Below are positions 39,601-52,081 of a stretch of 64,000 nucleotides of DNA, one piece after another. This stretch comes from Drosophila persimilis (Eukaryota; Arthropoda; Insecta; Diptera; Drosophilidae): contig NW_020825313.1 in the NCBI RefSeq assembly GCF_003286085.1, positions 2,976,001 through 3,040,000 of the forward strand, in the 5' to 3' direction. Every line of letters starts with the position of its first letter. The first letter of the stretch is position 1. The position numbers and the translations under genes were made by a program. A model generated the notes under the pieces. That model was not told where the DNA came from and made no database searches. It was given only the letters and a program-made list of their open reading frames with translations.

Positions 39601-42540
39601 ATGTTATCGGAACAAATTATTTAGCTATTAAAGGCTCAAGCCGCGATAGCAAAAGAAATGAGGAAGATTGAAGCGTTTCATCTGACCAGCGAAGGTTAGG
39701 AGACCTTAAGAACAAAGTTACAGGCAATAATTCTGCACTGGTAGCATATGGAGTTGTCGATCATGACTACTATAAGAGACAGCAGTACGAAAAAATGTTT
39801 AAAAATATAGAGGACATACAAAATAGGTATGTAGAGTTAAAAAATAATGAAACCCTAACGAAAGGGAAGATAGAAATAGCAAAGTTACAACCAGTGGAGC
39901 AGTAACCATAGCTTGAAAAAAGTATCTGAAGGAATCGACAAAGTAGTGGAAAACCTAAATATTTAGACCATGCTAACGTTAGATCAGGCTACACAAGGAT
40001 AGTGTAGAATGAGAAAGGGAATAATTGAGTTCCTCAGTAAAAAACTGAGCTAAAAAATTGAGATGAGACAAAGGACCGCTTCGACGACCAGATCGGCGAG
40101 TTGGAATTTGATATTCAAAGCATGTTAAGCAATTTAGAAGTTGGGTGTGTAATCTACAGACTCTTGCACTTCAAAGTACAAAGTTACTTTATCGGTAAAA
40201 ACTACAAATATTAAAGCAATTATTCTTCCGAAACTTATGAAAGCTTTACCATTAAAGTTACCAAAACTAAGTGGCAAGATTAGGTGTTGGCAGACCCTAA
40301 CTTTAAAAACCCAAGTAGGGTAGATATTATAGTTGGGATAGATTTTTATACCCATATTTTAAAAGACGGAGTAGTAAAAATAGACGAACTTCTTGGTCAA
40401 AATACAGAATGCAGATGGATTATATCCGGTTGCACCAAATCAAAAGGTGATAAATTTATTGTGGCGACAAAAATTGAAGTTGGGGACTTAGAGCGGTTCT
40501 GGGAATTGGAAAGCGAAAATAATGACGTAGAAGAAGATGTTTGCGAGATGCAAGTTTTGAAAGCGACAAGAGGAGATGAGAATGGCATTTAAAAAAGAAA
40601 AGGATCTATGAGATTCAGAACCACAAGTGTTGGGAGCTGCCGAGCTTTTTCGGCAACTCTGACTCCACATTTACAAATTAAAAATTGCTCCGTTGTTAAG
40701 GTTACAATTTGGCATTTATTGTTCGATATTGTATGTGTGTTGTTGTTAGAGGCCGTGGTCGTGGACTTCGATTTTAGGTGTTAGGCGTTTTGGGCGAAGA
40801 AGAGGACTGCTGACCGACTGCCCTGTAGAGGAACGACCGACTAGAAAGATTGAAGCGTCGAAGCAGTGGCTTTGACATAAGGCAGAGTCCAATGAAGATG
40901 GGAATTATTATTTGACCCATCAAGGAGTCATAAGAGATTCCAGTCTAACGACAAAGCTGAGGGTAGTTTTCGATGCTTCAGCAAAACTACAAACAATAAA
41001 AGTTTAAATAATATCATGTGGGTTGGACCAAGAGTCAAAAAGATATTTTCGATATATAATGAAATGGCGTTAAGGGCCATTTGTAATATCTGCGGACATT
41101 GAAAAACATTTAAAGGAAGTTACCCGGAATTTTAATAAGGTTGGATTTAACTTAAGAAAGTGGATACAAAATATCCCAGAAATTATAGAAGACGTTTGAG
41201 ATGACCAAGAAAATAAAGTATTAACCATTGAGGAGCATGAATCCGTCAAAACATTAGGACACCAATGGGAACCGGTTAAAGACGAGTTTAGGTTCAATTT
41301 CCATTATGAACCAATTAAGAAAAATAACAAGACAATTATTATTATTATTATTATCTACCTCAGCCAAGATGTATGACCACTTAGGCTGGTTGTCTCCAGT
41401 GACACTTGTCAGAAAATTGTTTTGTCAAAAACTTTGGCTGCAGACAAAAATTATGATGAAGAATTATCAGAACAGAATACTCGGGAATGGAATTCGTTTA
41501 AAGAAAGTTTAACAGAATTAGAGAGCATTCGGATACCAAGATGGCTAAATTCTCAGCACAATAAGTCGATGCAAATTCATGGGTTTGCCGATGCATCCGA
41601 AAGGGCTTATGCTGCTGTAGTGTATGCCAAGGTAGATAGTTATAAAATTAGAATAGCCAGCAAAAGCAAAGTTAATCCGAAGAAGAATCGGAATACTATT
41701 CAAAAATTATAACTTCGTGCAGCACATCTTCTAGAAAAATGAATTGAAAATAGCGGTTGTAAATAATGTAGTTTTATGCCTGGAGTGATTCTACTATTAC
41801 TATAGCCTGGATAAAGAATGAAGACAATTAAGACAAGTTTATCAGGCGTTGAACTGACGAAGTAAGAAAGATTACAGAAATTAAATGGGGACATGTTAGA
41901 ACTGAAGACAATCCAGCAGATGTAGCATCAAGGGGCATTAGTGCAGATAAGCTAAAAGATTTTAGGTTTTGGTGGGAAGGGCCTTAGTGGTTGGCGAAAT
42001 CTAAGGAACATTGGACAAAAAGAAAATTGAAGGAAAATTAGTTGTTAGCACAACAATTGTAATAGCAAAAAATAAAATTTTGTATGAATTATTAAAAAAA
42101 TATTCCTGAAATAGTTAGAATTTAACATTCAAAGCATGCTTAGCAATCTAGAATTTGGGATGCAAACAGTAGCTGAGGAAAACAGCGAGGATAGTAAAGG
42201 GGCAACGATAAAAAAAGAAGACAATTATTTGCCTGATCTTCCGAAAGTAGAAGTACCCACATTCTCAGGCGAAGAAAAAGAGTAGGATAAAAGGTGACGC
42301 ACAGAGTATGGTAACTCACCTTTTAACTGGGCAGCTTGAGAATAATAATATCGCTTGGGAATTGCTGACCAAGCGGTATGAACATAAACGAAGAATTTTT
42401 TCGGATCAGCTAAATCGTTTACTAGACTTACCAATGCAAATCACGATAGATATTAAAAGGGTTTCCGATTCTATAAATGAGTCAATACATTTTGTTCGGG
42501 CCAGCCGCCGAAGAATGAATTAGGAAGTAAATTTAAGCAT
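39601..42540 (+). pseudogene. Decayed BEL/Pao element (BEL-5), main part
   Basis: A plus-strand BEL. A Gag-like start (MLSEQII, 39601) is quickly broken. Protease-end/RT-start sequence at 40284-40592 has PSRVDIIVGIDFYTHIL and GDLERFWELE. RT pieces follow (KLRVVFDASA near 40960), then the RT thumb/RNase H region at 41306-41712 (IHGFADASERAYAAVVY). A second Gag segment lies at 42118-42540 (LLTKRYEHKRRIFSDQLNRL). The order Gag-Pol-Gag shows that at least two partial copies are joined. Many stops. It is interrupted at 42541 by BEL-6. Confidence 0.7.
40612..40800 (+). repeat. Direct repeat unit 1 with possible LTR start
   Basis: GAGATTCAGAACCACAAG followed by TGTTGGGAGCTGCCGAGC is nearly identical to 47229-47400. 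The TGTTGGGAGC start resembles an LTR boundary. The adjoining BEL coding sequence (40150-40611 and 46750-47228) is duplicated too. Confidence 0.6.
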
Positions 42541-42862
42541 TGTAATTGTTATTGTATGAGCAGAGTGAGCCGCCTATGTTTTGCAAGCGTTGACGCTAAA
42601 GGGGCTATCTGCCGCCGCCACTTCGGCAATTACCTTGCAGTGCCGCCGCCACTTCGGCAATCACTTCTGATCTGCCGCCTTCGTCTTTTAGTTCCATGCT
42701 AACCCCTCTGCGCATCGGTTGCATACCTCTTACCTATCTGGCCCTAGCAAGCAATCGGCTTCAGCTCAGCCACAAAAAAAGCATTGCTTAATCGCGTTCA
42801 GTTTAAAACACATTAATTGTACAATATTTTTTTGTTGGGTATTTTAACTACCAACAAAAACA
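42541..42862 (+). repeat. 5' LTR of BEL-6
   Basis: 322 bp, TGTAATTG...AAAAACA. It contains two copies of TGCCGCCGCCACTTCGGCAA (about 42609 and 42640). Single LTR; the boundaries are inferred from the TG/CA ends and the adjacent primer-like site. Confidence 0.6.
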
Positions 42863-43093
42863 TTTGGTGCACGTTAAAAAACAGTTTAAAGTGCAACTTT
42901 CAGTGAGAGTGCGGCTGGAATATTTATATATGCACATACATATGACAGTAATTTTTGCGTCGAATCTCTCATTCTCTGCGCAGCTGCAGCCGCGGATCTT
43001 GACTTTTCGTGTCTTCCGTTCTCGCTCTCGTGTCTATACATTGTCACTTAAGCGGTATTTTCCGTTGCTGTGTCGAATTGCACAACGGTTAAT

Positions 43094-43372
43094 ATGGACA
43101 ACGATCCGAATACAGGCACGGGCGGAAATAATGTGATGGCTGAAACCAGGCTGAGCCTTTATAAGCGTAAAGCGCAGTCATTATATGATCGATTGCACAG
43201 GCTTGGCGAATCCTTCGCGGGGAATAAAATCGACAAGTTGAACGCCTCGGAAGTCGAGCTGCTCATTGATATGTTGGCAGAAATTCGAGAGGAATTCAAT
43301 AAGGCCCATAATGAATTGGAGGCTCTCGATCAAAACGAGATTGGGAGTGGCTACAGCCGTGGTTCTCGTTAA
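43094..43372 (+). pseudogene. BEL-6 Gag N-terminus
   Basis: ATG at 43094 (MDNDPNTGTGG). A coiled, charged N-terminal Gag region with RLSLYKRKAQSLYDRL runs to about 43330 and then jumps to protease sequence in another frame, so most of Gag including the zinc knuckles is deleted. Confidence 0.65.
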
Positions 43373-44522
43373 AATTCGATCTGGCGTTTTAGTTCCTTGT
43401 CGTACCATCTTAGATTCAGGATCGCAGCTGCATCTCGTCACATCCAGGTTCGCCCAGCAGCTTCAGCTTAGGAGAACTCAATCGTCTGCACTTGTGTCTG
43501 GGCTGGGCGATACCAGCGTTTCTATTGAGGGATCCACCATAAGCATTTGTATGCATTCTCGCACCTCTGCTTACACAACTACGCTTACTGCTATCATCGA
43601 CCCCACGATTACCGATTCTCAACCAAGTATGACAGTAAATGTATCCGATTGGCGTATTCCATCTAACATTCAGCTCGCTGATCCTGCATTTTTCAATCCT
43701 CAACGGGTTGATCTTCTCATTGGTGCGAGCGTTTTTTATGATCTCCTCTGCGTAGGGCAAATCAAACTCACCGATGGACTGCCTCTTCTGCAGAAGACCC
43801 GGCTTGGGTGGATCGTATCTGGCGGTGGACAGAAGGTATCAAGCTCGGCGCTTTTGGCCACGCACAATTGTCCAGATTCGATAGCTGAGATGGAACCAAG
43901 GTTGGATAAAACTCTTCGTATGTTTTGGGAAGTCGAGAATTGTGTGGAGGCTGGGTTGAATACCAAAGAAGAAGACGATTGTGAAGCACATTTCGTAAGC
44001 CACCTTTCACGGTTGCCGTCCGGGGAGTATGCAGTTCGTCTGCCGCTAAATAACAATACTGATCGTTTAGGAGAATCTTATGCTCAGGCTTAGCGACGGT
44101 TCATCAGTCTGGAGCGAAAACTGGATCGTAATCCTACACTCAAGGAGCGGTATTCCGCCTTTATGAGGGAGTACATTGATTTGCATCATATGCACCAAGT
44201 CAACCCTGATTCCCGTAGCCTCTGCAAATATTTCTTGCCTCATCACTGTGTCCTAAAGGAGGACAGTACGACGACAAAACTCCGTGTCGTTTTCGATGGA
44301 TCCGCAGCTTCATCAACCGGATATTCTCTGAATGATGTGATGATGACAGGCCCTGTTATACAGCCTGCATTGTTTAACCTATTGATTCGCTTTCGAACAT
44401 ATCCAGTCGCTCTCACTGGGGACATTTGTAAAATGTACCGCTGCGTACGAGTGTCTCCACCCGACAATTTGTATCAGTGCATCCTATGGCGAGATTCCAC
44501 GAAGAACCAAGCGAGGAAATGA
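43266..44522 (+). pseudogene. BEL-6 protease and RT
   Basis: Protease ILDSGSQLHLV near 43400, then VNVSDWRIPSNIQLADP and VDLLIGASVFYDLL, the conserved protease-RT connector, open to a TAG at 44091-44093. RT continues (EDSTTTKLRVVFDGSAAS, NDVMMTGPVIQ, ALTGDICKMYR) to 44522. The remainder of RT (YxDD) is lost; 44484-44768 holds thumb sequence on the minus strand (ARFYDPLGLINPVIVRC), so a piece is inverted. Confidence 0.75.
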
Positions 44523-44939
44523 GATCCGAGAAATGCTTGCCAAACTATTTCTCAAGTCCATCCAAGTTAAATGCAACGCTGAGGGTAGGCTTTCATCCCA
44601 ATCCAAAATTCCTCTCCAAAGCTGCTGAAGGAAGATTTTGCACCTGACAATGACTGGATTTATCAATCCAAGAGGGTCGTAGAACCGCGCCAGCTTAGAA
44701 TCATATTTGCGCTTGCGTGTATGTCGTGTCCAGGGAAGCCCAGTCTTCGAGCCACGTTTTGCGCTCAAAGTCGCGAGTGGCGCCGCTAAAGACTTTATCG
44801 ATTCCTAATCTGGAATTAAGTGGAGCCCATTTTCTTGCGAAAATCATGCAGAATGTAAAGGATTGTAAAGGAAACCGAGGATAAAGATTCCCATCTTTAC
44901 AGGTCGGTTTTATTTTATTTATCTTGGATTAGGGACGAG

Positions 44940-46311
44940 CCAGCTACCGACATAGCAACTTTGGAGCTTCGTAAGCGAGTATTGCTGATCACGTCAGCAA
45001 ATTCGTTCTTTCGCATGCGGCGCACATTCACCTACATGCGTAAATTTTTACATCGTTTTAGGCATCCAGGACTCTACGTTTCTGATATTCGGCAAGGAAC
45101 GCATCTTCTGATTCGACACATTCAACTGGCAAATTTGTGGATGGACATAAAGGAAATTCGGCGCAATGGTCAAGTCATGAACTCCAGTTCTATTAGTTCG
45201 CTCAACCCGTTCATCGATCATTCTGGACTACTTAGAGTTGGAGGTCGTCTTGGCAACTCATCGCTAGGATTTGACGCTCAGCACCACTCATTATGCCAAA
45301 CGGACATTTCATTAGTTTTGCGCTGATAAGATATTTTCAGAAAGGAACCTCCATGCCGGACCTCGAGCCCTGCTATCCAAAATTCAGCTGGAATATTGGC
45401 CCATTGGAGGTATTAAAGCAGTAACAAGAGTCGTCAGCAAGTGTGTGAGATTCTTCAGGACTAGGCCGCGTATGGTTGAACACATCATGGGAGACCTACC
45501 TATGGAACATTTGGAAGGATCTTAAACTTTTGAAGTCACTGGAGTAGATTACTGTGGACCTTTTTCTACCAATCAGATATCCGCACAATGCCTCCGATCA
45601 AGTGCTACATTAGCGTATTTATCTGCTTCACTTTTAAGCCTATACACATGGAGCTCGTTAAGGATTTGACCACCGCATCGTTTCTAGGCGCCATAAAGCG
45701 TTTTACTTTCACTCGAGGAAGGCCAAGTCAAATTTGGTCGGACAATGCGACAAACTTCGTTGGGGCCAAGAACGAGCTTCTGGAGCTAAAGAAGCTTTGT
45801 CTGAGCGAACTGCATATGAAGGAGGTCCATGAATCCTGCTTGGCTGACTCGTTCATCCCACCACGCTCTCCGCATTTTGGCGGGTTGTGGGAAGCGGCCG
45901 TGAAGACCGCAAAATATCACCTATACCGCTCAGTTGGACCATTTGTGCTTAGCTTCAACGAGCTGCGAACGAGCTGATCTTTCAGATCACGGCAATTGTT
46001 AACTCTCGTCCTTTACTCTCGCTTTCAGAAAATCCTGATGATTTAGATGTTTTGACTCATGCTCAGCTGCTTCTAGGCGGCCCCCATGAGCAAATCCTCG
46101 AGTCTGACCTCGAGGCGTACCTCCGCGCAAACATTTGTAAAAATGATCTTCCTCCAATGCGTTGACCACTGGCAAGAGTGGTCGATGTCGTTATGGGCAA
46201 GGACGGAGTGTGTCTCATCGCTGACTTGAAGACATCCTCAGGAAACATCAGGAGGGCCGTCACTCGGCTATGTTTGCTGCCCCTTAAGGAATCTGTTGAC
46301 AGACCCAGATG
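44940..46311 (+). pseudogene. BEL-6 integrase region
   Basis: The N-terminal integrase region (RFRHPGLYVSDIRQ..., SSISSLNPFIDHSGLLRVGGRL) at 44961-45326. A frameshift follows, then the zinc finger (FRKEPPCRTSSPAI). Catalytic core at 45541-45977 (VDYCGPF, IWSDNATNFVGA, GGLWEAAVKTAK with the D and E residues visible). C-terminal DGVCLIADLKTSSGNIRRA at about 46205-46265. Interrupted by several frameshifts. Confidence 0.75.
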
Positions 46312-47440
46312 AAAAGATGCTTTACAATTATATGAAAGTCATATGATAAGGAAAAAAGAGATCCAAGCATTGCCAGACGTAATGGAATTTTTAGAACAAC
46401 GGTACACTTCTCTTTACACGTCGCAGGATAAAGAGTGGAAACCGGTGAAAAAAGTAGTTAAATATGGCAAAATAAAAGAAAATTGTCCGCTATGTAAAAT
46501 GGCAGGACATACCATAATTCACCGCTATAAGTTTAAGGGAATGAGTCTGATAGATAGAGGCCAGTTTATTAAAAAATAGCTCCTTAGCACAAAATGCTGT
46601 AAGCATGATATATATAAGTAATGCTTGTCTGAAATTTTATGTGGGATTCATATTACCAACGAAAAGTGGGAAAATGTTAAAACTTAACATAATTTCAGAG
46701 GAACCTGGCAAATATTAAACTTAGTACGGTAAAGAGCGAACAAGTGTCATCTACAGACTCTTGCACTTCAAAGTACAAAGTTACTTTATCGGTAAAAACT
46801 CCTGATTATAATAAAGGTCCTCTAAATATTGCAGCAATTATTCTTCCGAAACTGATGAAAGCTTTACCATTAAAGTTACCAAAACTAAGTGGCAAGATTA
46901 GGTGTTGGCAGACCCTAACTTTAAAAACCCAAGTAGGGGTAGTAGATATTATAGTTGGGATAGATTTTTATACCCATATTTTAAAAGACGGAGTAGTATA
47001 AATAGACGAACTACTTGGTCAAAATACAGAATGCGGATAGATTTTATCCGGTTGCACCAAATCAAAAGGTGATAAATTTATTGTGGCGACAACAATTGAA
47101 GCTGGGGACTTAGAGCGGTTCTGGGAATTGGAAAGCGAAAATAATGACGTAGAAGAAGATGTTTGCGAGAAGCAAGTGTTGAAAGCGACAAAAGGAGATG
47201 AGAATGCATTTAAAAAAGAAAAGGATCTATGAGATTCAGAACCACAAGTGTTGGGAGCTGCCGAGCTTTTTCGGCAACTCTGACCCCACATTTACAAATT
47301 AAAAATTGCTCCGTTGTTAAGGTTACAATTTGGCATTTATTGTTCGATATTGTATGTGTGTTGTTGTTAGAGGCCGTGGTCGTGGACTTCGATTTTGGGC
47401 GACGAAGAGGACTGCTGACCGACTGCTTTAAGAGAGACGT
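46312..47440 (+). pseudogene. BEL-5 continuation, gag to protease
   Basis: Gag with a zinc knuckle (CPLCKMAGHTIIHRYKF, 46486-46536), then protease-RT connector sequence (VDIIVGIDFYTHILKDG at about 46942-46992, GDLERFWELE near 47107) that repeats 40284-40592 closely. Stops and frameshifts throughout. It ends in the repeat unit shared with 40612-40800. Confidence 0.7.
47229..47400 (+). repeat. Direct repeat unit 2
   Basis: Nearly identical to 40614-40790, from GAGATTCAGAACCACAAG to GTGGTCGTGGACTTCGATTTT. Confidence 0.7.
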
Positions 47441-48785
47441 GACTTAAGAGCTATTAATGGCTGCTGCTCCGAACAACAAGCTATGGCGCGATATTACAGT
47501 TAATAGGATGCGACGCCAACGCCCACCACACCCAATGGGGTAACTGGGACACAAATGTAAGTCACTCTTCAGCTTTATCCTTAATTTCAATCTACTGATT
47601 TCTAACCGGAGCAACGATCCTACATTTACAATACAAAATCGACAGTTAATTAGACTCACCTTTGTGTTTCACAAACTGTCAGACAAAGTCAAGAGTTGTA
47701 AAGTCCTAGAGGACCACTCCTCCTCTTACCACAGGTATATCGAGACGATAATTTCACTCAAGAGCTTAAATCCTACTTACTATATTAACTCCAGGAAAGC
47801 CAACTGGGAAAAATATAGTACAGCTCTGCAGAAACTACTCCCCTCTAAAGCACCAATATGCTCGGACACAAAGGACGAAATAAATCGTCTGGTAAACAAA
47901 AACCGACCCCTCGGTGGGGTACCTTCAAAGAAATAATGGTACGTGGACCAATTCCAATGAGGAGTCCGTACACATTCTGCTAGATACTCACTTCTCAGGG
48001 TGTACAACCATCGTGCCGGCACACCTCCGTAGGGAAGGCTCGGTAACTTCGATGGAATATGTCCTTAAAAACGGAACATAAGCTGGACAGTAAACAGCTT
48101 TAACTCATTCGAATCGCCAGTTCCGGACGAGGTAATTTCGGCCCAACTGCAAAAGGCCGGGACTTGGCCATCAGCTGGCTACAATTTATCTTCAGAAAGA
48201 TACTGTCAGTGGGTATAATACCACAAGCGTGGCCCACGGCTAAGATAGTCTTCATCCCCAAAACAGGGAAAGGTTCACACTCAATCTCCAAAGACTTTAG
48301 ACCAATCAGTTTAAAGTCCTGACTTTTCAAAACTTTTGGGAGACTTGTGGGGGTTACACCTGAGGACAACTATAACCTGAACGTCAAAGATAGAGTAAAG
48401 AAAGCAACGACAGTGCTCTACATATGCAAAAAGCAATTGGCTCAAAATGGGTTATGAAATGAATCAAGCATAGGATATATCTGGCAATAGTTAGACTAAC
48501 ACTACTCTACGAAGTTTCAGTGTGGTGGCCGGCCCTATCAAAAAGGACGATCACCAAACAGCTGGGTACCAAAAATGGACGAATGTCCCACTTTGCGTCG
48601 GAGGAAGCGTCTGTGATGTCGTCTCGGACATGAGCGACCCGTCCAGAGGTCTCCCAAAGGTCGAGGTCGGAAGTGAGGAAGACTCCTTCGCCAACGACTC
48701 AGACGTAACCTTGGTGGAAGTGAATCCCAGGAATGTCACTTATAACACAGCCCTACAAAATAAAATAAGTGTCGTGCGCGGCTGA
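47441..48785 (+). pseudogene. Rearranged LOA-clade LINE fragments
   Basis: Endonuclease motif GCDANAHHTQWGN at 47505-47545, pre-RT pieces near 47800-47930 (NWEKYSTALQKL), RT start pieces near 48100-48310, and the WWPALSKRTI motif at 48530. The last is followed directly by ORF1 C-terminus-like sequence (SDMSDPSRGLPKVEVG, 48625-48680, and VTLVEVNPRNVT). ORF1 end after RT end is the wrong order, so at least two copies were joined. Many stops. Confidence 0.65.
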
Positions 48786-49079
48786 CCAGAGTATCCTATC
48801 CCTATGTACCTGAACACGGATCCAAGGTCAGATTTGCTTCATCACGTCAGGTTTTTTTTTTAACCTCCAAAAACCAATATGGTCGAAACATGGTGGAAAC
48901 TAATTTGAAAAAATGATCGGATTTGCCTGAAACTCGTTACTGATCACGGATCCAATAAGGCCGGATTCACTTAAAACGAATAACTCCCCTTCCTTGCTAC
49001 ATCTACATCTTCCCCCTTTAAATAGATCTATTGAAGAGAAAAGAACTCGATACATCTCAAAACAAGAAAAAAGTCCCCG
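48786..49079. other. Unassigned spacer
   Basis: No frame or repeat recognised. It includes a poly-T run near 48855. Confidence 0.4.
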
Positions 49080-49330
49080 AGAATCGAGGTGTTTTTAGCA
49101 TAAGCCTATGCACGCCATATCCTCTTGGAGGCATCTTTCAGCGATGCCAGCACCGGGGCGGCCAGGTATTACCTTCTGGCCCGTAAAATAGCCGGCTAGT
49201 TGAAGATGAGATGTTTCTATGACCCCAAGTTCATCACATTTCCTACAGCTGTTTCGGATGGTGATGGCTATCTTTGTTGCATGCGCTGCACCCAGACAGT
49301 GACCTGTAAGTAAGTATTTTTCCTGCATTT
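49080..49330 (-). pseudogene. C-terminal LINE fragment (LOA/I-like)
   Basis: The minus strand has YLLTGHCLGAAHATKI and CRKCDELGVIETSHL, the cysteine/histidine motif that follows RNase H in LOA- and jockey-related LINEs. Isolated and short. Confidence 0.5.
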
Positions 49331-49996
49331 TTCAATTTTATTTTTCCTGCCAGATTCAATCGTTCTCCTTATGCAATTCCTTTTGATGTCGCTCTCTCAA
49401 ATACAACAGCTCCGCGCCACACTCGGCCGAGACGACTCTCTCTCGCTCTCCAGCCTCAATCTCAGCAAAAATACGAATTGAAAGCATAATAGACACAACT
49501 CTACTGCGTAGTTTCTCTTCCTTCTTTATTGTTACCAATTTTTACCCGCTTTAACCGCTGTTTCTTCCTCGCTATCTGATAAAGATCGTATGATAGTTCT
49601 TGGTGACTTCAACTTGCCAGGAACTGTTTGGTCTTCGGTAAACGAGTCTAGTATCCTAGTGCCCATGTCACGACATGACTTTGTTGACGGCTTGCTTGAC
49701 CTGTCCCTGTCTCAAGTCAATCATGTGAAGAGTTCCTTGGGTCGATTTCTTGATCTATGCTTTGTATCGGATCCGACCATAGTGTTGTTAACCCGCTCAC
49801 TATACCTGAAGACGCCTACCACCCTACTTTCGAGGTGCGCTAGATATAGGACCAACTGTATTGGATCGGTCGAGTAGACTACCTGAACGTGTCTACTGCT
49901 TTCGTAAAGCCGAGCTTGCGAAGCTTAATAACCTCTTTAGGGATTTTGATTGGTCCGCTTTGTACTTGTGCACTGATGTCACAAAAGGCACAACAA

Positions 49997-51108
49997 TTTT
50001 TATACCCGATACTCAAAATGAGTATTGGGGTCTATTAGATTTGTGGTAAAAGTGGATGTGTGTAACGTCCAGAAGGAATCGTTTCCGACCCCATAAAGTA
50101 TATATATTCTTGATCAGCATCAATAGCCGAGTCGATTGAGCCATGTCTGTCTGTCCGTCTGTCCGTCCGTCCGTCTGTCCGTCCCCTTCAGCGCCTAGTG
50201 CTCAAAGACTATAAGAGCGAGAGGAACGATGTTTTGGATCCAGACTTCTGTGATATGTCACTGCTACAAAAATATTTCAAAACTTTGCCCCGCCCACTGC
50301 CGCCCCCACAAAGGGCGAAAATCTGTGGCATCCACAATTTCGACGATACGAGAAAACTAAAAACGAAGAATCGTAGAAGATGACTATATCTTACAGAGTG
50401 CAAAATCTGAACCAGATCGTATAATTATAATAGCCAGAATCACGAAAACAATTTCACTCTTTCTCGCTCTGTCTCATTCTAACACACAGGTTTCATGGTC
50501 GGTTTTGCCAATTGCAAAATATGAGTTCAAGGATCTCAGAACCCATAAGAGCTAGAGCAACCAAATTTGGTATCCACACTCCTGTGATATCGGACCTTGA
50601 CCGTTTTGTGTCAAAATTTCGCCGCACCCCATTCCGCCTCCGCAAAGGACGAAAATCTGGGGCAACCACAAATCTCAGAGACTATTAAGGCTAGAGTAAC
50701 CAAATTTGGTATTCGCACTTCTGTTAGATCTCACTATAAAACGTATATCTCAGAATTTCGCCCCACCCCCTTCCGCCACCACAAAGGACGAGAATCTGTT
50801 GCATCCACAATATTGCAGATTCGAGAAAACTAAAAATGCAGAATCATAGAGAATGACCATATCTATCAGATTGCTGAGTCTGGATTAGATCAGATAATTT
50901 TTATAGCCAACAGGAACAAATCAATTTGCAGTGGCTACGCAGCGCCCGACGTCACGCACAGACTGATTTTCTGTCTCTCTCGCACGCACTCTTTGTCGTG
51001 TCGTTTTTTATTATCGGCGTCTGCCGGAGGAGAGCCATACTGACTTAGTATCGGGTATAACTGTAGAGTTGCGGTGTCCGCAGCAACTCACAGCGTTCCC
51101 CCTCGTTT
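49997..51108 (+). mobile_element. DINE-1/mini-me type element (copy e)
   Basis: Full-length copy with TTTTTATACCCGATACTC start, (GTCY)n at 50145-50187, three inner repeats, and CGTTCCCCCTCGTTT end. Host CR1 sequence reads on directly across the insertion (ACAACA / TTTACAATGC), so target duplication is absent or minimal, as expected for a Helitron-type insertion. Confidence 0.8.
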
Positions 51109-52081
51109 ACAATGCTCTTGGCACATTTTTTGATTCTTGTGTCCCGCTTTCTTGTCCGATTAGACTTTATAAAAAATTTTCTCCTACTTCTCACTCTTGT
51201 TATGTAATAGCTCGGTCAAACTTTTCAGTTCTTAATGCTCAATGCTATAAGAACTACCTATCTCGATGCAGGATACGTTTTTCTCAGGACCCTAAACAGT
51301 TTTACTGCTTCGTAAACAGTAAGCGTAGAACGTCCGCACACCCATCCTCGCTATCATTTTGTAATACGTCGGCAAATAATGATCAGGCAATTGCCGATTT
51401 GTTTGCCCAATTTTTCGAAACCACCTATTCTGAGGAATGCTACTCTGGTCATCCGTACCCATACGGTTTACCGAGGTCGAACGGTATTTTCAGTCCCTTG
51501 TTAAATGAATGTTCCCTACTTCATGATCTTCGACTAGTTAAGCCGATGTTTTCACCGGGTCTAGACGGGGTTCCAGGTTGTGTAATCAGGTACTGCGCCG
51601 AGGCTCTGTGTGGACCTTTGCTTAAACTATTAACCCTGACCATTGATACTTCTTGCTCCCCCGATCTGGAAGGAATCGTTTATAATTTCTGTCCATAAAT
51701 AAGTTAGCAAGTCTGACGCAAAAAATTATAGAGGTTTATCAAAGTAATCCGCCATACATTAAATGATTGAGAAAATTTTGACTCCGCACTTCCCTTCTAG
51801 CACATAAACTTGACCTTTTAGGGTTTAGATGGATTTCTAGCTATCTTTGTTCCAGGTCTCAAAGAGTCCTCTTCAAAAACTCCCTCTCTTCACCAGTAAA
51901 GGTTTCTTCGGGAGTACCACAGGGCAGCCATCTAGGCCCCTTACTCTTCACACTCTTTATTAATGACTTGCCTTCGGTATTAAAATAGTCTCGAGTACTT
52001 ATGTATGCGGATGATGTTAAACTCTGTGTCCAGTATAAGGACATTTCATTTCATTCTCGCTTGCTATCCGATCTTAATAAC

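Larger units (their letters stand above)
42541..46311 (+). mobile_element. BEL/Pao element inserted in BEL-5 (BEL-6)
   Basis: A plus-strand BEL with a 5' LTR at 42541-42862, a primer-like TTTGGTGCACG at 42863, shortened Gag, protease, RT, RNase H loss, integrase, and the C-terminus up to RAVTRLCLLPLKE. No 3' LTR was found: at about 46312 the sequence returns to BEL-5 Gag (LQLYESHMIRKKEIQ). Confidence 0.7.

Noticed and set aside
50145..50187. CRISPR-like or satellite array in (GTCY)n tracts
   Set aside because: Simple tetranucleotide microsatellite inside mini-me elements; no spacers.
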